A program made the position numbers and the translations under genes. The notes below the pieces were generated by a model. It was not told the origin of the DNA. It saw only the letters and a list, made by a program, of their open reading frames with translations, and ran no database searches. A DNA stretch of 43,739 bases from an uncultured Clostridia bacterium (GTDB lineage: Bacteria > Bacillota > Clostridia > TANB77 > CAG-508): positions 1 to 43,739 of the forward strand of contig CANRSD010000016.1 in NCBI GenBank assembly GCA_947642355.1, in the 5' to 3' direction. Below, one piece after another: positions 32,475 through 41,793 of the stretch; positions within the stretch are counted from its first letter, which is position 1, and the number at the start of each line of letters is the position of its first letter.

Positions 32475-33696
32475 ATGAAAATAAGAAAAATTTTAATAGT
32501 TTTTTTAATTTTAATAATTCTTTTAACAAATATAAGTATAGCAGATGATAGAATAGAAGAAAATTCAATAGATGAAGAAATTTTAAGTACATCTGCAAAT
32601 ACTTTGTCTGAGCCACAGACATTTTCTAAACATATTATATGTATAGAAAGAAGTACAAATAGAGTTTTATATGAAAAAGATGCATATACTAAAACTCCAA
32701 TGGCATCTACTACTAAAATAATGACTTCAATTATTGTTCTAGAAAGATGTGATTTAAGTGAAGAAGTAGAAATTTCTTCTAAAGCTGCTAATACAGGAGG
32801 CTCTACTCTTGGAATAACTGCTGGTAATAAAATGACAATGGAAGCTTTACTTTATGGATTAATGCTTCGTTCACGGAAATGATTGTGCAGTAGCAATAGC
32901 TGAACATATTGGTGGAGATTTAGAAGGATTTGCAAAAATTATGAATGATAAGGCAAAAGAACTTGGACTTACTCAAACTAATTTTGTAACTCCACATGGA
33001 TTAGATAATGATGACCATTATACTACTGCTTATGATTTAGCAATTTTAACAAATTATGCTTTGAGTAATGATACTTTTAAAAATATAGTTGGAACAAAGC
33101 AAACTACTATTATGGTGGGTAAATATCCAAGAAATATAAATAATACTAATGAATTATTAGGAAACGTAAATGGAGTATATGGAGTAAAAACAGGTTTTAC
33201 AGGGAATAGTGGAAGATGTTTAGTAACAGCCTGTAAAAGAGATGATTTAGATATTATAATTGTAGTTTTAGGTGCAGATACTAAAAAGATTAGAGGTTTA
33301 GATACTAAATCAGTTATTGATTATGTATTTGGAAATTTTGAGATGGTAGATACTTATGATATTGTTAAAAATTCGTTTAATGATTTTTATAATAAACAAA
33401 ATATAAAAATATATAAATCATTAGATAAAGTTGATATGAAATTATTAAATAATAAAACATATATATATCCTATAAATAAAACTGAAATTTCTAAACTTAA
33501 AACTTCAATTTATAGTGTTTATTTTATAGATTATAATACGAAAATAAATACTAAAATAGGAAATTTAAATTTAAAATGTGATAATGAGATTTTATATTCT
33601 ATAGATGTAATTTTGTCTACGGATATAAGAAGAATGGGATGGAAGGATTATTTGAAAAAATTTATTTGTGAATATAAAAATTATTTTTATTTATAA
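32475..33696 (+). CDS. dacA: D-alanyl-D-alanine carboxypeptidase (S11), recoded by +1 shift
   Basis: A 406-aa penicillin-binding protein of the S11 family, exported by a signal sequence in the first 25 residues. The three active-site motifs are SxxK in MASTTKIMT, SxN as SGN in MLRSGNDCAVA, and KTG in YGVKTGFTGNSG. It trims the terminal D-Ala from peptidoglycan stem peptides. The +1 shift at 32874 lies inside the SxN motif: S133 is read in frame 0, and G134 and N135 in the shifted frame. Unshifted reading stops at 32882. The ATG at 32475 has AGGTGA 5 nt upstream. No strong promoter of its own was seen. Confidence 0.92.
32874..32877 (+). other. CGG +1 recoding site inside the dacA active site
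   Basis: TCA C GGA AAT. The shift builds the catalytic Ser-Gly-Asn triad motif; unshifted reading gives Ser-Arg-Lys then a stop at 32882. Confidence 0.9.
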
Positions 33697-33724
33697 AATT
33701 ATGTATAAAAATTTTTTTTGTGGG

Positions 33725-33793
33725 TATAATCCCTTCAAAAGTTTTGATAGAGTATTTATAAAATACAAAATTAACTATCAAAACAAGGGAGGG
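33725..33793 (+). promoter_or_regulatory. TATAAT and leader inverted repeat of the CAP-domain gene
   Basis: TATAAT at 33725-33730 has no good -35 box. GTTTTGATAG (33741-33750) and CTATCAAAAC (33775-33784) are perfect 10-bp arms. CCCTT (33731-33735) could extend pairing to AAGGG, which overlaps the GGGAGGG ribosome binding site. This suggests an operator or an RNA hairpin affecting translation. Confidence 0.45.
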
Positions 33794-33798
33794 AACAA

Positions 33799-34638
33799 AT
33801 GAAAAAATTTTTAAAAAAGAACAAATTTATAATTTTGTCTTTAATATGTTTACTTACATTTCTATTTGGAATTTATAAGTCTGTATATGGTACAACATAT
33901 GAGACATTAGATTTTAAATTTGGAAAAGTTAATGCAAAATGTTTAAATGTTAGATGTGGACCAGGAATGAATTATAATCGTATAGGAAAGTTGTATAAAG
34001 GAGAATACATAGATGTATTTGCCAAAGTAGGAAATTGGTATATAGTTCAAACAGACAGTAATTTAATAGGTTCAGTGTCAGCAGATTATATAGAAGCTGT
34101 TTATGATGAAAATGAACGTTATACTAAAACTACTCAAACTGAGATTAAGGGAGAGCAAGTAGGCGTAGGACAGGAGGAAGTTATAAATCAAGAAGAAGAT
34201 AACCAAGAGAATATTTCTCAAAATAATACAGAAGAATTTGCAAACAGTTTAGAACTTACGAAAGATGAACAGGAATTTTTAGATTTAGTAAATGCTAATA
34301 GAAAAAATAATGGGCTTGTGGAACTTAAAATAGATAGTGAAGTTCAAAATATTGCTAGATTAAAAGCAGAAGATTTAGTAAAAAATAATTACTTTTCTCA
34401 TACATCACAAACATATGGTGATATAAATAGTATGCTTAAAACATTTAATATAGATTATGAAAAATCTTCTGAAAATATAGCTGGAAATGCAAATTTAACA
34501 GGTGCAATTGAAGCTTGGATGGGGTCTGAAAATCATAAAGTAAATATATTAAATGAAGAATATAATTATACTGGAGTTGCTGTAGTAGAAAGTAGTACTT
34601 ATGGTAAAATATTTGTAGAAGTATTTGTAAAAAAATAA
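33799..34638 (+). CDS. Secreted SH3b and CAP domain protein (YkwD-like)
   Basis: A 279-aa exported protein with a signal or anchor segment near residues 11-30. An SH3b wall-binding domain follows (about 37-95: KCLNVRCGPGMNYNRIGKL, VGNWYIVQTD). Then comes a Gln- and Glu-rich linker (about 110-150), then a CAP/SCP domain (about 153-279: FLDLVNANRKNNGL, YFSHTSQ, SSENIAG, AWMGSENHKVNIL). Such proteins are found in spore coats and cell walls; their enzymatic role is not established. GGGAGGG lies just upstream of the ATG at 33799. Confidence 0.87.
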   Translation: MKKFLKKNKFIILSLICLLTFLFGIYKSVYGTTYETLDFKFGKVNAKCLNVRCGPGMNYNRIGKLYKGEYIDVFAKVGNWYIVQTDSNLIGSVSADYIEAVYDENERYTKTTQTEIKGEQVGVGQEEVINQEEDNQENISQNNTEEFANSLELTKDEQEFLDLVNANRKNNGLVELKIDSEVQNIARLKAEDLVKNNYFSHTSQTYGDINSMLKTFNIDYEKSSENIAGNANLTGAIEAWMGSENHKVNILNEEYNYTGVAVVESSTYGKIFVEVFVKK

Positions 34639-34640
34639 AT

Positions 34641-34666
34641 AACCGTGTCTTTTTAGACACGGTTTA
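34641..34666. terminator. Bidirectional terminator
   Basis: AACCGTGTC pairs with GACACGGTT across a 6-nt T-rich loop, between convergent genes. Confidence 0.75.
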
Positions 34667-34677
34667 TATAATGATTT

Positions 34678-35568
34678 CTATAATTCTAATGATGGTATTT
34701 GAAGTTGCATTCTTTTATCAATATATTTATCACGTTCTTCTAGTCTAGCTTGTTCTAAGTCTTGAACTTCCATTTTTTCATCCTTAGAAAGGAAGTTAAA
34801 TACTTGATTATATGCTTGTATCAATTCTGGAGCTACTTCTGTAATAGGACTTAAAATTGAAACTTTTGGTATATTTTTGCATTTATCTTGAAAGTCTTTT
34901 AAAATAGCTAATTTTTGAGGTACTTGATTATATAAAGCATTATAATCTAAAGTTTTTGAAAAAGCTAAAATTGATTTAACTTGTTCTACAATTTTAAATT
35001 GCTTTCTTGCAGAAGCTATAATTTTATCATTATATTTTGAGATTTTTTTAGCTAATTCACTATTATCAAAAATTTCTTTTTTCTTTTCTTCATAACGAGA
35101 TTTTAAACGGGCAAGTTTATTTATTTGTTTTTTATGTTGGTTTTCTTGTTCTATACGACTTTCTTTTTGTTCATGAGATTGTTTTTTTAAATCTTTTATT
35201 CTTGCATTTGTTTCACGTCTTTCAGAAGAAAAGTAAATTTGGTATTTTCTTTCTCTTCTTAATTTAGCTATTTCTGCTTTATTTTTGTTTTTCTCATATA
35301 AGAATTGTCTAGTTTGTTTTGACCATTTTGATAAACTTTCTCTTATAGAATCCATTTGGTGTTCTAAAGAATCTATCATGCCTTTTCCACTTTTAGCTTT
35401 AGATGTAGCGGCATTTCCTTTTTGAATTGATTGATTATAATACATGGATACATCGTTATCTACAATATGTTCTGATTGATAAAATGATAATTCTGCTTCA
35501 AATTTTGGATCTGATAAATCATCTTCTAATTTAGGCATTACAAATTTTTCAACATTTTTGTTTCCCAT
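34678..35568 (-). CDS. Long coiled-coil protein of unknown function
   Basis: A 296-aa soluble protein, highly charged, with no signal peptide or membrane segment. Residues about 60-215 are rich in Lys, Glu, Arg and Gln with heptad-like spacing (for example KAEIAKLRRERK, RIKDLKKQSHEQKESR and KKQINKLARLKSRYEEKKKE), consistent with a long coiled coil. I do not recognise the family. An ideal GGAGG site precedes the ATG at 35568. It is transcribed divergently from the large surface adhesin. Confidence 0.75.
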   Translation of the reverse strand: MGNKNVEKFVMPKLEDDLSDPKFEAELSFYQSEHIVDNDVSMYYNQSIQKGNAATSKAKSGKGMIDSLEHQMDSIRESLSKWSKQTRQFLYEKNKNKAEIAKLRRERKYQIYFSSERRETNARIKDLKKQSHEQKESRIEQENQHKKQINKLARLKSRYEEKKKEIFDNSELAKKISKYNDKIIASARKQFKIVEQVKSILAFSKTLDYNALYNQVPQKLAILKDFQDKCKNIPKVSILSPITEVAPELIQAYNQVFNFLSKDEKMEVQDLEQARLEERDKYIDKRMQLQIPSLEL

Positions 35569-35630
35569 AAATATTCCTCCATATTCTATATTGTAACATT
35601 ATTATTTTAAAATTAATATCTACATTCATA

Positions 35631-35659
35631 ATTATAGCATAAAGAAAAGAAAAAATCAA
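35631..35659 (-). promoter_or_regulatory. Promoter of the coiled-coil gene
   Basis: Minus strand TTGATT (35654-35659), 17-nt spacer, TATAAT (35631-35636). Confidence 0.65.
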
Positions 35660-35708
35660 TATTTTTAGAATTATTTACCAAACAAATGATACAATTTTGT
35701 TACAACTA

Positions 35709-35737
35709 TTGATTTTATGCTTGGTTTGTACTATAAT
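35709..35737 (+). promoter_or_regulatory. Promoter of the thioester adhesin
   Basis: TTGATT (35709-35714), 17-nt spacer, TATAAT (35732-35737). A perfect 10-bp leader hairpin follows (GTTATTGTAT 35761-35770, ATACAATAAC 35782-35791) with no T run. Confidence 0.7.
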
Positions 35738-35829
35738 AATGATATCGGTTAATAATAGGTGTTATTGTATATCTAAATCTAATACAATAACTCAAAAATA
35801 TAATAAAAAAGTAAAGGAAGGTACAAATT

Positions 35830-38800
35830 ATGACTGGTAAAAAACTTTATAAAGTTTTACTTGTTTGGCTTTGCATAATAACATTAGTAATGCCATTTGC
35901 TACAGAAGTTTTGGCAGCAGCTTTAACAAGTGAATCAACAACTGCTGTTTTGGAATCAGTTCCATATCGTGAAGGAGGAGCAGAATCAACAGGGTTAACT
36001 TCAGATAAATATGATGAAAATGCATATGCATATAAAGTAAGTGGAGTTAATGTATTAAAAATAACACAAAAAGATGATTTTTCATTTTCAGATACTTTTT
36101 ATTGTGTAAATGCAGAACTTTCATTATCAATTACAGATTCTTATAATTATAAAAAAGTTGCAAATGACTTTAAATTAATTTCAGATAGTGAAGTTAAAAA
36201 ATGGGCTGATTCAGTTGGAATTAGTACAGAAAATTATAATTCTTTAATATACTTATTAGAAAATATATATCTAAAAAAGCAAGATACTACATATAAAGAT
36301 ACATATATTGCTAAAGCGTTTGCAGAATTAATAGAAGAAGAAGCAGATTATACACCACCAACAACAGTAGAACTAATAAAAACATATTTGACAGATGATG
36401 ATATTGATGTTGTTCAACAATGGGCAATTTGGTATTTTACAAATGGAACTAATGATACAAATGCTTATTATAATTCTTTATATAAAGCATTAGGAGCAAT
36501 AGAAGTTTCATATGCTTCACTTAATAATGGAACTATAGAAACAAAAACTGAAGATTTATCTTCAACTAGACAAAGATATGCAGGGATATTATTTAATTAT
36601 TTAGTAACTTCTGCTAAAGATGCTGCTAAAAATCCAAGTAATGGAACAAGACCAAGTATTGATAAAACAGTAATTCCTACATCAACAGTTGATGGTAAAT
36701 ATTATAAAGTTGGACCATTTAAAGTAAATAGTGGTACTACTATTCCAGCAGATTTTAGTTTAACACTTACTGCTGAAGGAGGAGATTTATCTACAGTAGG
36801 TTATAAAATTTACGTAGATGGTGCAGAGACAAACGTACCTTTTAATCAAATATTTGATAAAGATTATTATGTATATATTCCAATAGAAAATAATACAATA
36901 ACAAGTATTAAATTAAGTTCTTCTATGGGAGCGAGAAATATTAGTTTATGGCAGGGAGAGCATGATGTACAAACTCTTCAACCAGTAATATTAATTACTA
37001 ATGAACCTACAAAAGATGAGATAATAGGAAGAATAGAACCAAAACAATATGATTTAGCTTTAAGAAAATTTATAGTTTCTGTAAATGGAGAATCAGTTCA
37101 AGGTAGAGAGCCAATTCCTACTACTGATAGCTTACAAAAATTAGCAGCAGGAACAGTAGATACAGCTGAATATACACATTCAAAAAATCCTGTACCAGTT
37201 AAAAAAGGTGATAGAATTGTATATGAGTTTAGAATATATAATGAAGGTGATTTAGATGCAACAGTACAAAAAATAGCAGATTATTTGCCAGCAGGACTTA
37301 CAATAGTTGATAAATCAGTTAGTCCAGTAAACTCAAAATATAATTGGGAGCAAGATGGAACTACTTTAAATAATACATATTTAAGTAATACTACAATTCC
37401 TGCATTTGATAAAACAAATTTAAAATTATCATATGGAACGATTCAATTGGAATGTGAAATTACAGGAGATTTATCACAAGGAACTACTTTAACAAATGTG
37501 GCAGAAATAATAGTAAATGATGGAAATGACAAAGATTCTACACCAGGATCAATAAATAAATCTACTATAACAGAAGGATTTACAGGAAATACTTCAAATA
37601 AAGATGATTTATCAGATAGAAATTATCATTATAAAGGTATAGAAGATGATGATGATTTTGAGAAACTTATTATTGAAGGAAAACAATTTGACTTAAATTT
37701 AAAGAAATTTGTTTCAAAAGTTAATGAAGAAGCTTTAACAAGAGAGCCAAAAGTAGATGTAGCACCTTTAAATAATGGAAAAAATGATGCATCATATACT
37801 ACTAATAAGACACCAGTAGATGTAAAAACAGGAGATATTATTACATTTACTTTAAGGGTATATAATGAAGGAGATATTGCAGGATATGCAGAGCAAATTA
37901 TGGATTATATACCAGAAGGATTAGGATTTTTAGTAAATTATAATACAAATTATAATAATCGTTGGGCAATTTCATCAGATGCTAAATCAGTAAAATTATC
38001 TACAGTAGCTGATGGAATGAAAAATCTTAAGATATCAGATTTTACAGATGTTGATAAATTAGAAGATGTTGAAGTTGTTTTAGGAAAAACAAAAGTTACA
38101 TCAACAGCATTAAGTTCTTCTGTAACAAGTAGTACAAATTTAATAAACGCATTTGATGGAAATAATTTATCATATAAGGATATTCAAATTTCTTGTATAG
38201 TAGTTACAGAAGATGAATTAACTTTAAAAAATATTGCGGCAATAACTGGCGCAAGTGATGAAAATAGAGATCCAGTAGACGACAGAGATTCTACACCAGT
38301 AGATGATATTGATCCAGACAAATACACAACAGGTAATGAAGATGATGATGATTATGATGTAGTAAAAACAGATAAGAAAGATTTTGATTTAAGTTTACAA
38401 AAATTTATTACAGCATTAAATAATGAAGAAATTACAAATAGAGTACCTACAATAACTAAAGATGAAAATGGAGAGTTACATTATACACATTCAACAGATC
38501 CATTAACAGTAGGAAATGGTGATTTAATTACATATACTATAAGAGTATATAATGAAGGTCAAATAGATGGATATGCAGCAGAAATTTCAGATACAATTCC
38601 AAATGGATTAACATTTGTTACAGAAAATGACATAAATAAGCAATATGGTTGGAAGATGTATGATAAAGATGGAAAAGAAACAATAGATGTAAATCAAGCA
38701 GTTAGTGTTAGAACTACATACTTATCAAAAGAAAATTCAGAAGATAATTTGATTAAAGCTTTTGATAAAAATAGTGATATAAGTTCATCTAATCCAGATT

Positions 38801-39609
38801 ATAAAGATGTAAAATTGGTATTTAGAGTTGATGAAGCTAAATTAAATAAAACTATTAATACTGCTGAAAGAACTCTAATAAATATAGCTGAGATATTTAA
38901 AAATACAGATAAGGATGGAAATGATATTCCAGATAAGGATTCAACACCAGGAAATGGTGATCCAGATGAAGATGATTTAGATAAAGAGCAAGTATATGTT
39001 AAATATTTTGATTTAGCATTAGATAAAAAATTAACAAAAGCATTAGTAACAGTAGATGGTAAGACAACAGAACTAAATGTTGCACCAGGGGATGAAACAA
39101 TAAAAGTTGAAGTTAATAGAAAGAAAATTACATCAACTTCTATCAAATTTATTTATAATATAACTGTTAGAAATGAAGGAGAGATAGAAGGTTATGCAAC
39201 AGAAGTTACAGACTATATACCAGAAGGATTATCATTTAATAAAGCAGATAATTTAGATTGGGAACAAGTTTCTGCTAGAGTGATAACATCAAATGCTTTA
39301 GCTAAAACATTATTAAAACCAGGTGAGTCAGCAACAATTCCAGTAGTCTTAACTTGGGAGAAAAAAGAAGGAAATGTTGGTAAATTTGTAAATATTGCTG
39401 AAATAAGTGATGACTGGAATCCATATGATTCAGATGATGTTGATTCAACACCAAACAATAAAGTACCTACTGAAGATGATTATGATGAAGCACCAGTATA
39501 TGTAAGTATTATTACAGGTTTAACAGATAGACCATATATATTATTAACATCAGTAGTATTATTGATATTGGGTACTGGTATAGTATTAATTAAGAAATAT
39601 GTATTATAA
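35830..39609 (+). CDS. Large thioester-domain surface adhesin with four repeats
   Basis: A 1259-aa surface protein. A signal peptide ends near LAAALT (about residue 30). A thioester-type domain follows, with FYCVNAE near residue 95 and VVQQWAIWYFTNG near 195; Cys and Gln in these positions form an internal thioester in Gram-positive adhesins. Four long repeats start near residues 404, 617, 849 and 1058. Each opens with a K-x-F/Y-DL-x-L-x-K pattern, has a VYNEG-like core, and most close with DSTP. They resemble DUF11/isopeptide-type stalk domains. A C-terminal membrane helix (LLTSVVLLILGTGIVLI) and KKYVL end the protein. I see no LPxTG motif, so membrane retention seems more likely than sortase anchoring. 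It has no in-frame CGG despite its length. Confidence 0.87.
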   Translation: MTGKKLYKVLLVWLCIITLVMPFATEVLAAALTSESTTAVLESVPYREGGAESTGLTSDKYDENAYAYKVSGVNVLKITQKDDFSFSDTFYCVNAELSLSITDSYNYKKVANDFKLISDSEVKKWADSVGISTENYNSLIYLLENIYLKKQDTTYKDTYIAKAFAELIEEEADYTPPTTVELIKTYLTDDDIDVVQQWAIWYFTNGTNDTNAYYNSLYKALGAIEVSYASLNNGTIETKTEDLSSTRQRYAGILFNYLVTSAKDAAKNPSNGTRPSIDKTVIPTSTVDGKYYKVGPFKVNSGTTIPADFSLTLTAEGGDLSTVGYKIYVDGAETNVPFNQIFDKDYYVYIPIENNTITSIKLSSSMGARNISLWQGEHDVQTLQPVILITNEPTKDEIIGRIEPKQYDLALRKFIVSVNGESVQGREPIPTTDSLQKLAAGTVDTAEYTHSKNPVPVKKGDRIVYEFRIYNEGDLDATVQKIADYLPAGLTIVDKSVSPVNSKYNWEQDGTTLNNTYLSNTTIPAFDKTNLKLSYGTIQLECEITGDLSQGTTLTNVAEIIVNDGNDKDSTPGSINKSTITEGFTGNTSNKDDLSDRNYHYKGIEDDDDFEKLIIEGKQFDLNLKKFVSKVNEEALTREPKVDVAPLNNGKNDASYTTNKTPVDVKTGDIITFTLRVYNEGDIAGYAEQIMDYIPEGLGFLVNYNTNYNNRWAISSDAKSVKLSTVADGMKNLKISDFTDVDKLEDVEVVLGKTKVTSTALSSSVTSSTNLINAFDGNNLSYKDIQISCIVVTEDELTLKNIAAITGASDENRDPVDDRDSTPVDDIDPDKYTTGNEDDDDYDVVKTDKKDFDLSLQKFITALNNEEITNRVPTITKDENGELHYTHSTDPLTVGNGDLITYTIRVYNEGQIDGYAAEISDTIPNGLTFVTENDINKQYGWKMYDKDGKETIDVNQAVSVRTTYLSKENSEDNLIKAFDKNSDISSSNPDYKDVKLVFRVDEAKLNKTINTAERTLINIAEIFKNTDKDGNDIPDKDSTPGNGDPDEDDLDKEQVYVKYFDLALDKKLTKALVTVDGKTTELNVAPGDETIKVEVNRKKITSTSIKFIYNITVRNEGEIEGYATEVTDYIPEGLSFNKADNLDWEQVSARVITSNALAKTLLKPGESATIPVVLTWEKKEGNVGKFVNIAEISDDWNPYDSDDVDSTPNNKVPTEDDYDEAPVYVSIITGLTDRPYILLTSVVLLILGTGIVLIKKYVL

Positions 39610-39619
39610 AATATATAGT

Positions 39620-39654
39620 ATGAGATAGCAAAAAATGCTATCTCATTTTTTTTC
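39620..39654 (+). terminator. Adhesin terminator
   Basis: A perfect 11-bp stem (ATGAGATAGCA with TGCTATCTCAT), A5 loop, then T8. Confidence 0.9.
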
Positions 39655-39663
39655 AAAAACTAA

Positions 39664-39692
39664 TTTACAATAAAAATAGTATATGTTATAAT
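39664..39692 (+). promoter_or_regulatory. Promoter of the Ig-like protein and GGDEF regulator
   Basis: TTTACA (39664-39669), 17-nt spacer, TATAAT (39687-39692). Confidence 0.65.
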
Positions 39693-39724
39693 TTTTATGT
39701 AAATATACATATGAGGTGAAAAAA

Positions 39725-40729
39725 ATGAATCAAATATTAGAATACAGTGCAGAAAAAAATAACAAAGCTCCAAAAAGAGGAGGTTCAACATCAGATAAAA
39801 TAGTAAAGTTTTTAGCATTTTTTTTGATGATTTTTGCTATTTTCTTAATTGGAAGTGGAGTATATAGTTTATTAAAAAATAAAAAAGATAACGAGAATGA
39901 TAATGTATCTATGTCTCAACCTGTTAATGCTGAAATAGATGCATATATTGATGAGAATACAAAAAAAGTAGTATTAAGTGTATCTAATGAAATAGAATTA
40001 AATAAAGTTATATATAATTGGAATACTAAGACAGAAATGACTATTGATGGAGAAAAATTAACTTCTTTAGAAAAAGAAATTGACTTGCCATCTGGAACAA
40101 ATAAATTAAATGTAAAAGTTATTGATATGGAAGGTAATGAAACTAAAAAGACATTTACTTTTGAATCAACTGAAGGTACAGATATAATAAGCCCTAATAT
40201 AACTTTAACAGTATCTGGCAAAAATTTAGTAGTTACTGCAACTGATGAAACTGAAATAGCATATGTGACATATAGATGGAATGATGATGAAGAACAAACA
40301 GTTAAGGCAGAAGAAGAAGGCCAAAAAGAGATTATAGTTGAATTAGAAATACCAAAAGGTAAGAATTCTGTAACAGTAGTTGCAGTAGATGCAAGTGAGA
40401 AGCATAATACAAAAACAGAAACAAAAGCATTAGTTGGAGTTACAAAACCAGGAATAATAGTAAATCTTAATGATGATGGTAGTGCTTTATCTATTACTTG
40501 TACACATGAGAATGGAATTAAAGAAATTTATTATACATTAAATGATAAACCATATGAATATAAACCAGCAGAAGAAGAAATATCTACAGAAGTACAATTT
40601 ACTCAAGAATTAGATGAAGGATATAATTTAATTAATTTAAAAGTAACAAGTGTAGATAATACAGTAGAAGAATTTTCAGGTGAATGTAATTATGAACCAA
40701 ATACAAGTACTACTGAAAATCCTACATAA
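39725..40729 (+). CDS. Membrane-anchored protein with three Ig-like repeats
   Basis: A 334-aa protein. A basic N terminus is followed by one membrane segment (about residues 30-50) and then three related extracellular beta-rich units of about 85-95 residues. Each contains a pattern such as VIYNWN, VTYRWND or IYYTLND followed later by INxKV or VTVVAVD and a change-over loop. No enzyme motif is present and I do not recognise a named family beyond Ig-like. The ATG at 39725 has GAGGTGA 6 nt upstream and is preferred over the GTG at 39716. It lies 22 nt before a GGDEF regulator, so the two are probably cotranscribed. Confidence 0.78.
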   Translation: MNQILEYSAEKNNKAPKRGGSTSDKIVKFLAFFLMIFAIFLIGSGVYSLLKNKKDNENDNVSMSQPVNAEIDAYIDENTKKVVLSVSNEIELNKVIYNWNTKTEMTIDGEKLTSLEKEIDLPSGTNKLNVKVIDMEGNETKKTFTFESTEGTDIISPNITLTVSGKNLVVTATDETEIAYVTYRWNDDEEQTVKAEEEGQKEIIVELEIPKGKNSVTVVAVDASEKHNTKTETKALVGVTKPGIIVNLNDDGSALSITCTHENGIKEIYYTLNDKPYEYKPAEEEISTEVQFTQELDEGYNLINLKVTSVDNTVEEFSGECNYEPNTSTTENPT

Positions 40730-40751
40730 GTAAAATTCAAAAGGAGAAAAT

Positions 40752-41677
40752 ATGATACAAGAAATTTATATAATTGATGATAAAAATCAGTTTATAGATC
40801 AATTAAAAAGGGTATTTAATGATAAGCCAGAGTATCATTTTGTTAGTGTAAAATCAAATGAATTAGAAACTGTTTTGAAAAATATTCCAACTATGATAAT
40901 AGTTGAAGATGATGATACTGAGTTAAATGCAGTAGAGATATGTAAACAGATTAGAAATAACGAAGATAATACGATAACACCTGTAATAGTTTTATCTTCT
41001 GTTGCAAATCACGAATATAGATTAGAGATTCTTAGAATGTCTATACAATATTATATATTAAAACCAATTAATGAAGATTATTTTCGTTGTACAGTAGAAA
41101 ATATGATAGATTTTATTTCTACTAATAGGAGAATAAGCCCTCTTACTCGGATTGCCAGGTAATGTTCAAATTCAAGCTGAAATGAAAAAAAGATTATTAA
41201 ATAAAGAAGAATTTGCAGTAATGTATTTTGATTTGGATAATTTTAAGGCATACAATGATGTATATGGTTTTTCAAATCGGAGATGAAATTATAAAATGTA
41301 CAGCAAGGACTATTACTAAGCATGTACATGAAGTTTCTAATAATAGTTTTATTGGACATATTGGTGGAGATGATTTTGTTGCTATTATACAGAAATGTGA
41401 TTATGAAAAGCTATGTAGAGATACAATAGAGGAATTTGATAGATTGGTTCCAAATTATTATAATGAAGAAGATGTAGAAAGAGGATTTGTAGAAGTAGCA
41501 AATAGGAAAGGAATAATAGAAGAATTTCCAGTTGTGACTATTTCTATAGGAGTTGTAGAAGTAGGAAATGAAAATTATAAAACACCACTTGAGATTGGAG
41601 AAATTAGTGCACAAGTTAAACATAGAGCTAAAACAATATTAGGAAGTTCTTATGTAGTAAATAGAAGAAGATTTTAA
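40752..41677 (+). CDS. Response-regulator/GGDEF diguanylate cyclase, recoded by two +1 shifts
   Basis: A 307-aa protein read across shifts at 41148 and 41278. A receiver-like domain fills residues 1 to about 120 (YIIDDK at the acidic pocket, VIVLSS, and the YILKP lysine). The usual phosphate-accepting Asp seems to be Glu in IIVEDDD, so phosphorylation is uncertain. The GGDEF domain starts at SPLTGLPG, continues through YFDLDNFKAYNDVYGFSNGDEI, and has the active-site loop HIGGDDFVAI. It likely makes cyclic di-GMP. The second shift restores the conserved GFxNGD. Unshifted reading stops at 41162, before any GGDEF motif. An AAGGAG site precedes the ATG at 40752. Confidence 0.9.
41148..41151 (+). 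other. CGG +1 recoding site 1 in the GGDEF gene
   Basis: ACT C GGA TTG. The shift restores PLTGLPGN, the standard opening of GGDEF domains (Gly133); unshifted reading stops at 41162. Confidence 0.9.
41278..41281 (+). other. CGG +1 recoding site 2 in the GGDEF gene
   Basis: AAT C GGA GAT. The shift restores GFSNGDEII (Gly176); unshifted reading meets TGA at 41284. Confidence 0.9.
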
Positions 41678-41684
41678 AAGAAAC

Positions 41685-41713
41685 AATGGCAACTTTTTAG
41701 AAGTTGCCATTAA
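41685..41713 (+). terminator. Hairpin after the GGDEF gene
   Basis: A perfect 11-bp stem (AATGGCAACTT with AAGTTGCCATT) and a 5-nt loop; the T run is poor, so terminator strength is uncertain. Confidence 0.6.
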
Positions 41714-41719
41714 TATATA

Positions 41720-41748
41720 TTGACAAATATTTATCTTTACTATATTAT
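41720..41748 (+). promoter_or_regulatory. Promoter of the hypothetical membrane-anchored protein
   Basis: TTGACA (41720-41725), 17-nt spacer, TATTAT (41743-41748). Confidence 0.7.
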
Positions 41749-41793
41749 GAGTATACAAAAGCAATATACATATGTTAAATGAAAGGAGATTAT

